Assembly (NCBI RefSeq): GCF_018333375.1
Contig: NZ_BORW01000020.1
Span: forward strand, 1 to 64,000
Length of the DNA stretch: 64,000 nt
Origin: Paenibacillus cookii
GTDB taxonomy: Bacteria > Bacillota > Bacilli > Paenibacillales > Paenibacillaceae
Reading direction: 5' to 3'
The position numbers and the translations under genes are program-made. This document shows positions 55,301 to 63,632 of the stretch, in pieces (within the stretch, counting starts at the first letter, position 1; every line of letters starts with the position of its first letter). The notes beneath the pieces were generated by a model. That model was given only the letters and a program-made list of their open reading frames with translations. It searched no databases and was not told the DNA's origin.

Positions 55301-55358
55301 ATGTGATAAATGTCACAATCTTAGGTCCAAAAGCCCACTTATGTGAATTATGTCACAA
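55301..55358. promoter_or_regulatory. Two Rex/Fnr-type palindromes upstream of cydA
   Basis: TGTGATAAATGTCACA (55302-55317) and TGTGAATTATGTCACA (55342-55357) both fit TGTGA-N6-TCACA. They are 40 bases apart, close to four helical turns. The same pattern is bound by redox sensor Rex (TTGTGA-N6-TCACAA) and by Bacillus Fnr, and either would match low-oxygen control of cydABDC. A TAGAAT -10 candidate lies next to the first box. Confidence 0.75.
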
Positions 55359-55387
55359 AATATTAAAAATTTTAGGCATCGCCCCAA

Positions 55388-55436
55388 ACAAAAGGGACCG
55401 ATCCAAGCCGCACGCGGCCCGAAAGCAGTCCCTTAA
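55388..55436 (-). terminator. Terminator of the zinc-ribbon protein gene
   Basis: AAGGGAC (55392-55398) pairs with GTCCCTT (55428-55434) around an inner GCCGC/GCGGC stem, with TTTTGTTT following on the minus strand. It insulates the cyd promoter region. Confidence 0.75.
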
Positions 55437-55495
55437 TGGTTCGGATTTCCTCTATATCTTCTCGCCCGGACGGGGGCGTTTCGCGCAAATTCCTG

Positions 55496-55981
55496 CTAGT
55501 CTCTTGCTACGTAATACTTGTTCGTCATGTACCAGGCATCGCCTTTGTCCGTAGCCACTTTGCCCTTCTTCTTGTCCAAAAACACGATCTCGTTGCATTT
55601 GGAACAATACCATTTGGTCGTGTAGTACTGGGAATAGGTCGTGTAAGTCGTGCCGCATTTGCAGTCGACTTTGAAGTACACGCGGTTCTCTTCATACGCT
55701 TTGGACAGCTGATCGGTATTATCCGATTCCGTTGGGCGGTTGCCTACGGGCTTGATGACTTCGGCGTAGTTGGAGAAACGGTTGTGCACTTTGAAATCCG
55801 CGACCAGCTCTGGATTAAGGCCGAAAAACTCCTTGCCAATAGCTGTAATGAATTTCGCATCGGTGCGATAGCACTCGATCCATTCCTGAATTTGCTTATT
55901 CGATAAAGGTACAGTTCCTTTAATGCCACTATTCAAGGTGTAGGTCATGATGGTCAGGTTCTCATTGTCTTCATAGAACAT
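55496..55981 (-). CDS. Hypothetical protein with C-terminal zinc ribbon
   Basis: A 161-residue protein. The N-terminal 100 residues are mixed alpha/beta and unrecognised (NKQIQEWIECYRTDAKF). The C-terminal region carries CKCGTTYTTYSQYYTTKWYCSKC, a CxC...CxxC pattern typical of a zinc ribbon, followed by a basic tail. The gene starts at ATG 55981 with TAAGGAGG and has a good upstream promoter (56015-56043) and its own terminator, so it is a real monocistronic gene. A role in nucleic acid or protein binding is only a guess. Confidence 0.75.
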   Translation of the reverse strand: MFYEDNENLTIMTYTLNSGIKGTVPLSNKQIQEWIECYRTDAKFITAIGKEFFGLNPELVADFKVHNRFSNYAEVIKPVGNRPTESDNTDQLSKAYEENRVYFKVDCKCGTTYTTYSQYYTTKWYCSKCNEIVFLDKKKGKVATDKGDAWYMTNKYYVARD

Positions 55982-56014
55982 TAATTCAGAAACCTCCTTA
56001 TGATTTCATCTATT

Positions 56015-56043
56015 AATGTACTACTTCTTTGTACCATAATCAA
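56015..56043 (-). promoter_or_regulatory. Promoter of the zinc-ribbon protein gene
   Basis: Minus strand TTGATT, 17 bases, then TACATT, about 35 bases upstream of the start. GTAC repeats flank the spacer. Confidence 0.55.
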
Positions 56044-56118
56044 AGTGTGAAATATAGGCAGGAAAGTGCAAATTTTTTTCGCCGGTGCAAGAACGGGTAA
56101 TTTTACCTATTCAGGTAC

Positions 56119-57759
56119 TTAAGACGCAGGCAGCTCGCGGAAAGCCAGCTTCCAAGCCAGGAGATTCAGAACGAGCAGAAGCAGCATATATAAATACTCG
56201 CCGTAAGGTAAAAATGTAAAGCCAAAATGCGCACCCGCGAAGACGCCGAGCAGCACTAAAAGCCCAAAAATGACGAACCCGCTGCCGGATTGCGAGCCTT
56301 GAAACGGCTGCGAAAACGGCAGTCCCTTCTCCAGCGCCATAAAGCTGACGACCACGTACAATAGCACCCCGAGTAAAATGACGACCAGATCCGGCACGAT
56401 CCTTGCTCCGAAAATGATCAGAAAGATGACGGCCTGCAAAAGAAACACCGGAGCAAACAGCCGGACGACCATGGCTTTCAGCGCGCCTTTGTAGACGGGC
56501 GCGGTATCCGTCAGCGGCGCGGTTTGGTAGATCCAGGCCCCTTTATAGTTGCCCGAATATTTGAGCATCATGATGATGCTCGGGATCATCAGCGCGCAGA
56601 AGTACAGGAACAGGAACCCTTTGCCCGTCCTCATGGCGGCAAAACCGCCTTCCGAACGCAGCGTGTTGAACATGAAAATGAACGGAAAGATGATCGAAAA
56701 GCCAAGCTGCGGATACACCTTGAGCTTGAAGTCCCTCTCCCGGCCCATCATGTCCCAGGAAAAACGGAAAAAGAGCCTTTCGAGCTTCCCCCGGCAAAAG
56801 AGCTTGCCCAGCCCTTCCTGCAGGCGGAAACCTCCCGACTTGCCCCGCCCGTGATGGCTGGCGAGCTTTTGCAAATTGCGTTCAAAGGAAGGCATCAGCA
56901 AGGAATACACCCACCATGCTACCAGCGGCCCGACAACGGACAGCACCGAAAAGATGACGATCAGCGGCGATTTCCCTTCGCCAAGCAGCCATTCGAACGG
57001 AGAAGCGAACCAAGCGGGAAAAATGAAAATTTCCCACCATTGCGGCCTGAATGCGACCTTTAAATCCACGAAGTTGAATAATCTGGAAATAAACTGATAA
57101 CCTACCGTCATCACGATGGTCAGTCCGATCTGGACGTAATTGATGATGTCTTTCAGCTTCTCCCCGTCGAAAAACCGCAGCACAAGCCAATAGAGCACGG
57201 CCGTCAGGACCACGATAAAGAAATCCATCAGGATGACTTCTACGAGAAAGAGCAGGAAAAACAGGACGCCATGCCGGAACAAACCGACCACAAGCGGCAC
57301 CACGGTCAGCGATCCGGTCAGCAGCAGCAGGTAAATCAACACATGCAGCAGCTTGGCCATACTGATCGTTCGGCGCTGCACCGGTTTGGAAAACAAAATG
57401 TTCCTGTCGCGCACATCGAGCATCACCGAGGAAAAGTCGGAGATCATGGAGGTCGTAATCATAAACATGAGGATGCCGAACACCAGGCTCATCTGAAACA
57501 TGTAGTTCGTCTTCATGACGACAAACGGTACCAGCACGACGCTGATGACGACGTAAATCCACAGCGACTTGATAAATTGGTTGGACTGATTGTCAGGGTC
57601 GGCCGTTTTGGAGGATTTCTGGATGAGCGTCGGCACCCTGCGGCCGTCCATCAGCAGCTTCATCTCCAAAATGCGGCGCATCATCGGGTAGTCGACTCCC
57701 GATCTTTCGAACAGCCCCCGCAGCGGATCCAGAATTTGCAGCCATTTCACGCTACCCAT
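56119..57759 (-). CDS. ABC-2 type transporter permease
   Basis: A 546-residue integral membrane protein with about 12 hydrophobic helices and long charged loops (RDRNILFSKPVQRRTIS, KLASHHGRGKSGG). It follows the ATPase gene by 3 bases, so it is the permease of an ABC-2 exporter. The substrate is unknown; a peptide, drug or cell-wall component is possible. Confidence 0.82.
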   Translation of the reverse strand: MGSVKWLQILDPLRGLFERSGVDYPMMRRILEMKLLMDGRRVPTLIQKSSKTADPDNQSNQFIKSLWIYVVISVVLVPFVVMKTNYMFQMSLVFGILMFMITTSMISDFSSVMLDVRDRNILFSKPVQRRTISMAKLLHVLIYLLLLTGSLTVVPLVVGLFRHGVLFFLLFLVEVILMDFFIVVLTAVLYWLVLRFFDGEKLKDIINYVQIGLTIVMTVGYQFISRLFNFVDLKVAFRPQWWEIFIFPAWFASPFEWLLGEGKSPLIVIFSVLSVVGPLVAWWVYSLLMPSFERNLQKLASHHGRGKSGGFRLQEGLGKLFCRGKLERLFFRFSWDMMGRERDFKLKVYPQLGFSIIFPFIFMFNTLRSEGGFAAMRTGKGFLFLYFCALMIPSIIMMLKYSGNYKGAWIYQTAPLTDTAPVYKGALKAMVVRLFAPVFLLQAVIFLIIFGARIVPDLVVILLGVLLYVVVSFMALEKGLPFSQPFQGSQSGSGFVIFGLLVLLGVFAGAHFGFTFLPYGEYLYMLLLLVLNLLAWKLAFRELPAS

Positions 57760-57762
57760 CCG

Positions 57763-58563
57763 CTACACCTCCCGGACGATAGACACGAACGAAGACGCCA
57801 CATCCTTGTATTCGTGAAATCCGGTCAGATCGTTGAAAATTTGCTCCAGCGACCGTTCATGCGACTGTTCCCGCAGCTCCTCGAAGCTGCCGTCGGCGAC
57901 GATCCGCCCCCCGTTCAGCAGCAAAATGCGGCTGCTGATCTTTTCGACGACGTCCATAATATGCGAGGAATAAAAAATCGTTTTGCCTTCCGCCGCCAGC
58001 GCGGCCAAAATCTCTTTTACGATCATGACGCTGTTGGCGTCCAGCCCGCTCAGCGGCTCGTCGAGGAACAAGATGTCCGGGTTATGCAGCAGGCTTGAGA
58101 TGAGAAGCACTTTCTGCCGCATCCCTTTGCTGTACGAGGAAATCCGGTCGAAATAAACCTCTTCGAGCCCGAATTTGGCCATAAGACGCCGTGCTTTGTG
58201 ATCCGCCTTCCGCTGCGGGAGCCCGTAAAGCTCCCCAATGAAAACCAGATATTCCTGCGCTGTCAGGCTGTCGTACAGCTCTGCTACCTCCGGCACATAG
58301 CCGATGCGCCGCTTGTATTCGATATCCCCGTCCGAGATGTCCCTGCCGAAAATCTTCACCTCGCCCTGGTGGCCTTCGACAAGGCCCAGCATGATTTTGA
58401 CCGTCGTGCTTTTGCCTGCGCCGTTCGGACCGATATACCCGATGATTTGCCCTTGGTAGACGTCCAAATCGATTCCTTGCAAAATCGGCTTGCTTCCGTA
58501 GCTCATTTCCAAATTGCGGATGGATATGACCGGCTCCTGCCGGCCTCCTGCCGTTTCGATCAT
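57763..58563 (-). CDS. ABC transporter ATP-binding protein
   Basis: A 266-residue ATPase: Walker A GPNGAGKST, Q-loop YVPEVAELYDSLT, signature SYSKGMRQKVLL, Walker B ILFLDEPLSGLD, H-loop SSHIMDVVE. The C-terminal extension is typical of ABC-2 exporter ATPases. ATG 58563 follows AAGGGAG; the frame's earlier start lacks one. It precedes the permease in a two-gene operon. Confidence 0.92.
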   Translation of the reverse strand: MIETAGGRQEPVISIRNLEMSYGSKPILQGIDLDVYQGQIIGYIGPNGAGKSTTVKIMLGLVEGHQGEVKIFGRDISDGDIEYKRRIGYVPEVAELYDSLTAQEYLVFIGELYGLPQRKADHKARRLMAKFGLEEVYFDRISSYSKGMRQKVLLISSLLHNPDILFLDEPLSGLDANSVMIVKEILAALAAEGKTIFYSSHIMDVVEKISSRILLLNGGRIVADGSFEELREQSHERSLEQIFNDLTGFHEYKDVASSFVSIVREV

Positions 58564-58713
58564 CCGTATCACTCCCTTGAGTGTTGCTTTATGTATTTTT
58601 GAAATCTTCATACATGCAAGTGAACGCTTCGGTTATAGATCGCCCTTCCGATTGCCGTTTCTCTTCCAAATAATAGCATACAGCTGCTTAATATGCTGGT
58701 TAAAAAAGTCAGA

Positions 58714-59565
58714 TCATTTAAAGACCCTTCCAACGGCTAGGATATACCTCAATTTCTCATCATCATTACTCGCCGTAAAACCCACAGTTCTATTAAAGAT
58801 TTCGTTCAACCCGAGTTTTGGGCGTGGCCGTTCATTGTTCTGATCCGTCGTATTCGAGTCTGCTTCCATTTGAAATGCTTTATCAAACAGGAATATTACA
58901 TGAAGATCCTCTTTTCCTTCGGCTATGACTTTTCCGCTTATATTTTTCGATTGGATATGGAGCCTACCATTTTGCAATTCACCGCTGCCGTTATTATTCA
59001 ATGTCAAGTCGTAGGAGAGTGGAAGAATTGCGTTATGATCCGCAATATCGGCAGGGGAAAGATCTGACTCTTTCATGAATTCAATCATTTGATTTTTGTC
59101 CGTGGATTCGCTGCTTATATGAACGAGCCCTGTATTTGGGTCTATAATTACCGGAAGATTCAAGTTATCTATCAAGGCACGAACCGGGATAAAAAAAGAT
59201 TGTTGATACAGAACCGGGACCGTATCCATCATTCGGGGGACATTATTCACTTGGATACTCTTAGAGCCGGCTGTAATCTGGAGATCTTTATTATTCATTT
59301 GAATTAATGCTGTCTTGTGGGTTGGATTATAACTCACTTTACCACCGATTAATTCGCTTACAGCGCGTAAAGGTACCATTAATCTATTGTTTTTATCGAG
59401 GTATGGCTGCTTCGGGTAGGTGTATAATACATCATATTCATTAATCTGCAGCAGCACCGGAACCTTCTTTTCGATCATGGAAGCAGATGCATAGCTGCCC
59501 TTCGGGAAACCTAAAAACAATGCCAAAGCAGCAACTGCCATAAGAAAACGTTTTGTTTTTCGCAC
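58714..59565 (-). CDS. Exported protein with copper amine oxidase N-terminal-like domain
   Basis: A 283-residue exported protein. Signal peptide (RKTKRFLMAVAALALFLGFPKGSYASA), then a copper amine oxidase N-terminal/stalk-type domain with YLDKNNRLMVPLRAVSELIGGKVSY and FFIPVRALIDNLNLPVIID repeats, and an unrecognised C-terminal half. Such domains mediate cell-surface interactions and have no enzymatic activity. The gene is clearly more AT-rich than its neighbours, which may indicate recent acquisition. Possible weak start site: GGGGGG eight bases before ATG. Confidence 0.7.
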   Translation of the reverse strand: MRKTKRFLMAVAALALFLGFPKGSYASASMIEKKVPVLLQINEYDVLYTYPKQPYLDKNNRLMVPLRAVSELIGGKVSYNPTHKTALIQMNNKDLQITAGSKSIQVNNVPRMMDTVPVLYQQSFFIPVRALIDNLNLPVIIDPNTGLVHISSESTDKNQMIEFMKESDLSPADIADHNAILPLSYDLTLNNNGSGELQNGRLHIQSKNISGKVIAEGKEDLHVIFLFDKAFQMEADSNTTDQNNERPRPKLGLNEIFNRTVGFTASNDDEKLRYILAVGRVFK

Positions 59566-59705
59566 ATGAACCCCCCCAGTAGTTTTTTTGTTAGTTTAGC
59601 AAAGTTAATTTTGAAAAGGAGAATAAGAAGTCGGCAGCTAATCCTATTTGCGACATATTCATAAAAACAGCCAAAAAGGTAAAAAGTTACATGTTGGATA
59701 AAAAA

Positions 59706-59736
59706 ACAAAGCCACTTGGAATCCAAGTGGCTTTGT
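59706..59736 (-). terminator. Terminator of the LD-carboxypeptidase gene
   Basis: ACAAAGCCACTTGG and CCAAGTGGCTTTGT are perfect 14-bp arms, followed by a T-run on the minus strand. Confidence 0.9.
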
Positions 59737-59748
59737 TGGGGGAAATCT

Positions 59749-60764
59749 TTACGGCCTAAAATGCTGCACGACCTTCCCGCGGCCGTCTTCCACTTCAACC
59801 TCGGCGTATGCGCCGTTGATGAAGGTAATCTGCGGAGGCACATGGCCGCAGTCGATGTCGTAAATGACGGGCATCTGCAGCTCTTCCGCAAGCTCCTGAT
59901 ACAAGTCCTCGACGGTGTAATTTTCGACCGGATGGTTGGCCGGGCTTCGGCCGAACATGAGGCCGGAGCAATGGTCAAACCAACCCGCCAGCCTCATCTG
60001 CACGAGCGACCGGCGCAAATCAGCCGTATTCAGCTCGCAGTTTTCAAGATACCACAGGATCGGTTCCCCGCCGATCCGCTCCTGCTGAAAGGTGCGGACA
60101 TCGCCAAACGGCGTGCCGATCAAATGCCGGATCACGTCGACGCAGCCGCCGAGCAGGCGGCCCTGAACATGAACCTTGCCGCCGGTTACCGTTTTCCAAT
60201 CGGTCGGTTCCGTCAAATGAAAGATGCATGGCGACGGATTGGCATGGTCCCACTCCTTCTGAAACTTTGGCGACGAATGCTGCACGACGGATTTCCCTGT
60301 TTTCGTCGACAGCACGGTTCGCCACATGGCCGTCGTCTCGTCGGAATATTCACTCCTTAAGTCCACCAGATTCGTGCCATGGGCGGTAGCCAAGCCTGTT
60401 GTGAGCGTCACGGCAAGCAGCAGCACGCTGATGTCCGAATAGCCGAGCATCCATTTTTCCGGCAGCATCTCCAAATCGAGATGTTCCAGAATCTCAACCA
60501 GCAGCTCTCCGCCCCAAGGCGGCACGATCAGGTCAACCCCTCGTCCCGGACCATCCGGTTCAGCTCGGCGGCGCGGACCTTGGCGGGAGCGGACTTGGCT
60601 TTGTTTTGAGTCCATACGCTTTCTCCGACAACCACCCGAAAGCCGTCCTTCTCCAAACGCCGGGTCGCTTCCCGAATCAAACCATGCAAGCTTTCCGGGA
60701 CGCCGGATGACGGCGCTGTCGTGCCGATGACGGCACCTTCTTTTAAAATGGGATAACGTATCAT
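59749..60764 (-). pseudogene. LD-carboxypeptidase (S66 family), frameshifted
   Basis: Two overlapping frames together make one S66 LD-carboxypeptidase/MccF-type protein. The first frame (60764 to about 60530) runs from MIRYPILKEGAVIGTTAPSS to NRMVRDEGLT and stops. The second resumes at VDLIVPPWGGELLVEI and contains the nucleophile GYSDISVLL and C-terminal VIYDIDCGHVPP. One extra G in the GGGG run near 60535-60540 would restore a continuous frame. It is either an inactivating deletion or a homopolymer sequencing error. These enzymes cleave murein tetrapeptides or microcin-like peptides. Confidence 0.8.
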
Positions 60765-60822
60765 TGCCGACCCTCTTTCACTAGAAATTTCAACTAAATT
60801 CCCCAAGGAATGCATAAAGAAT

Positions 60823-62130
60823 TTACCCGGAAACCTCCCGCATTTCCTGCGACAGCGTTGCTGCCTGCTTGGACGGCCATAACGCTGCCTGAAAAACGAG
60901 GCAAGCGATCCCGATCGCCAAAACCACAGCTCCTAAGAGGAGAAACGCCATGCTTACGCCCCATCCATGAATAAGTACCCCGCCAATTAACGGGGCGGCG
61001 ACCATCAGGGTGCTGGCGGACATGTTTTGGATGCCGAAAATGCGTCCGGTCATGCCCTCCGGCGTTTCTTTCTGCAGAACATAGTTATACGTTACGATAA
61101 ACAGCCCGTTGCCAATGCCGATGACGAAGCCCAAAGCGATGCTCCATATGTCCGGCGAGCCCGGAACCAGCAGCCCCATGAAGCCGAAGGCGGCTCCAAC
61201 CAGCGCTACGCCTCCCCCGATGCCGAGGCCGTATCTTACTCTGCCGAGACGGTTCAGCAGCAAGATGGTGATCACCGCGCCTACCCCGGTCGCCGACAGC
61301 ACCCAACCGAGCAGCGATTCATTATGGGGTGCGATTTCCCGGTATAACGTCGGAAACTGAAAATCGATCATCAGGATGACCAGCATCACGGACATGTTGA
61401 CGAGAAAGCTGCTGAGCAAAATCCGGCGCTGCAGCAGCGTGCCCCATCCCTGCTTCCACGATCTGACAAAGCCTTGTTTCTCCCCCTCATCGTCCGAATG
61501 GCCGCCGTACGACTTCCGCTCTACGGCCTCGTTTTGATCGATATGCCGCAGCGTAAACAGGAGTACGCAGGAAAGCAGCCGCGTGACCGCATTGACCAGA
61601 ATGCAGAGCTGCGGGGAAAAAACCGTCAAAGCCACGGCTCCGAGCAGGGGACCCGCGATTTTGGAAAACTGGTTGACGAGTCCGTTGTAAGATGTCGCCT
61701 TCAGCAGCTGGTTTTCATGGACCACTTGGCGGGTCAACGCCTGATGCGCCGGGACGCGGAATACGCCCATGGCGGCGCGGAGCGCAAGAAGCGGCAGCAG
61801 CCAGTACATGCCCGGGACAAAAAGCAGCAGCACGGTAAGGACCGTCTCGGCCGCATCGGCGATCAGCATTAAATTGACCTTCTTCCACCGATCGGCGATG
61901 ACGCCGGCAAACGAACCGAGCAGGATGCCCGGAAGAGCCATCATGACGGGAATGAGGGCAATCATAAACGGATCGGCATGCCAGCGGTAAGCGACCAGGA
62001 TTTCAATCGCAAAGGCGTCGAACCATTCGCCGAAAGACGCCATGGCGTAGGCCGCAAACATTTTCGAATACGTCCGGTTGGCCCAAACCGATGCCGGGCG
62101 GTTGCCGGACGCAGTTGATACGGTTGACAT
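60823..62130 (-). CDS. MFS transporter, macrolide-efflux-like
   Basis: A 435-residue, 12-helix transporter resembling MefA/MFS_3 exporters: RWKKVNLMLIADAAETVLT in the helix 2/3 loop, RAAMGVFRVPAHQALTRQVV, and VQFSKIAGPLLGAVALTVF-like NQFSKIAGPLLG. It starts 58 bases downstream of the winged-helix/TPR regulator on the same strand, so they probably form one transcript. The substrate is unknown. Confidence 0.87.
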   Translation of the reverse strand: MSTVSTASGNRPASVWANRTYSKMFAAYAMASFGEWFDAFAIEILVAYRWHADPFMIALIPVMMALPGILLGSFAGVIADRWKKVNLMLIADAAETVLTVLLLFVPGMYWLLPLLALRAAMGVFRVPAHQALTRQVVHENQLLKATSYNGLVNQFSKIAGPLLGAVALTVFSPQLCILVNAVTRLLSCVLLFTLRHIDQNEAVERKSYGGHSDDEGEKQGFVRSWKQGWGTLLQRRILLSSFLVNMSVMLVILMIDFQFPTLYREIAPHNESLLGWVLSATGVGAVITILLLNRLGRVRYGLGIGGGVALVGAAFGFMGLLVPGSPDIWSIALGFVIGIGNGLFIVTYNYVLQKETPEGMTGRIFGIQNMSASTLMVAAPLIGGVLIHGWGVSMAFLLLGAVVLAIGIACLVFQAALWPSKQAATLSQEMREVSG

Positions 62131-62188
62131 CAGAATTCCTCCACCAATCAGAATACGCTTACTTTAATGGAGGAATATCAGAAGATTA

Positions 62189-63349
62189 TCAGACGGAATC
62201 AAGAATCCGCTCGATCATCCGTTCAAGCGGCTGTTTATGCGGCAAAAACCCGTACCTTCGGTCGAATTCATCATAACGCGCCTGAAACTGCCGCTGGAGA
62301 GGAGGATCGTGATGCACCGTTTGAAGAAAGTCGAGCGTGCCCAATACGGAACTTACGAGAACAGGCACATTATGCGCGGCTTCCCCGGCTTCGAGGCCAT
62401 GCTCAAAAGCGGAAAGCGCCTCCGTCCGGCGGCCTTGAAGCAGCAGCAGCCTTCCCTTTAACCCTTGATAGCTGCAAATCTCCCTTAAATAAGGGGTTTC
62501 GGCCAGCATGCCCTCGATCCGCTCCGAGCAGCGCTCCGCCTCCGAAATATGCCGCGCTTTCAGATGAACGTACAGTTCCGACGTGGCCACATGCACCTTA
62601 AAACCGTCAAGCTCACCGGTAAGTCCGTCAATCACACGGTAAGCCGCTTCGATCTTGCGCAGGTCTTCTTCAAGGTGTCCGTTGTCGGTATAAAGTCCGA
62701 TGATGTTCAGCATCTCCAGCTCCCGGTGCATATGAAACGGCAAAATTCCGGCTTTGATGGCCCGCTCGAAGTAGTCCAGGCATTTCTGCGGCTCTCTGTA
62801 AAAAGCGTAATAGGAAACCAGCAGCCAATACAGTTTATCCCGATCCTCCGCGTCGGGGCTGTGCAGAAACCAGTCCAAGTCCGCCTGCACAAAACGGAGA
62901 AAAATCAAATAAAACGCATCAATGTTTACGCCAAGCAGCTCCTGCTGGTTGGCCAGAGCCAGCATCGATTGGCTTTGTCCCAGCTTTTGATACGTTTCAA
63001 GCAGCTGCGCGATCTGCTGCTGCAGACCGCCATCCGACCGCGATGGAACGGCAATCGCCGGGGTTTCCTGCACGATCAGGCTGTAACCGAGTCCCCGTAC
63101 GGTAACCAGCCGGATCTGCCCGCTCCACCGCGTTAGCTTCTTCCGGAGGCGATATATATGGTCGTCCACGGTGCGTTCGCCGGGATATTCCTCTCCCCAC
63201 ACCTGATCGAGCAGCTGCTCCCGCGTGAAGGGCCGGCCGGCGTGGCGGTACAGAAACTGAAGCAGCGCGTATTCCTTGGCCAGCAGCACAATGGTATCCG
63301 ACTTGTAAGTGACGGAATAATCGTTGGGGTGAAAGTCCAGATAAGCCAT
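62189..63349 (-). CDS. OmpR-type winged-helix/TPR transcriptional regulator
   Basis: A 386-residue protein. The N-terminal 95 residues form an OmpR/PhoB-type winged helix (LLAKEYALLQFLYRHAGRPFTREQLLDQVWGEEY, then RTVDDHIYRLRKKL and VTVRGLGYSLI). There is no receiver domain. The remaining 290 residues are helical with TPR-like repeats and resemble the activator domains of BTAD/AfsR-type regulators. Ligand or partner sensing is likely through the TPR part. It heads a two-gene operon with the MFS exporter. Start ATG with AGGAGAG upstream. Confidence 0.82.
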   Translation of the reverse strand: MAYLDFHPNDYSVTYKSDTIVLLAKEYALLQFLYRHAGRPFTREQLLDQVWGEEYPGERTVDDHIYRLRKKLTRWSGQIRLVTVRGLGYSLIVQETPAIAVPSRSDGGLQQQIAQLLETYQKLGQSQSMLALANQQELLGVNIDAFYLIFLRFVQADLDWFLHSPDAEDRDKLYWLLVSYYAFYREPQKCLDYFERAIKAGILPFHMHRELEMLNIIGLYTDNGHLEEDLRKIEAAYRVIDGLTGELDGFKVHVATSELYVHLKARHISEAERCSERIEGMLAETPYLREICSYQGLKGRLLLLQGRRTEALSAFEHGLEAGEAAHNVPVLVSSVLGTLDFLQTVHHDPPLQRQFQARYDEFDRRYGFLPHKQPLERMIERILDSV

Positions 63350-63561
63350 GCCGCTCTCCTCTCCTCGTTGCCTGTATTTATCAGTAACCCCATTAAATCA
63401 TATACAGGATTTGACAGACAAGATATCGTTTAACGACGGCAGTAAGAAAAACGTCTATCGACGCGTTCTCTAAGAAGAAAGGCCGCCTTTATAGATAATG
63501 ATGCTTGCAGGATCAGGAGGAGGCAGCGTCTCTGCAGTTCAACATCCTGATATGCCAAAAA

Positions 63562-63602
63562 AAGCCGCCCGCAATTCCCTAAGGGAAATTGGGGCGGCCT
63601 TT
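63562..63602 (-). terminator. Terminator of the siderophore-binding protein gene
   Basis: AAGCCGCCC and CAATTCCC pair with GGGAAATTG and GGGCGGCCTT, followed by seven T on the minus strand. Confidence 0.85.
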
Positions 63603-63632
63603 TCGGCCATAACATGCGTGCTTTGCGCACCG

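Noticed and set aside
53511-55346. 611-residue plus-strand frame across cydA/cydB
   Set aside because: It spans two genes with clear oxidase motifs and their overlap; antisense artefact.
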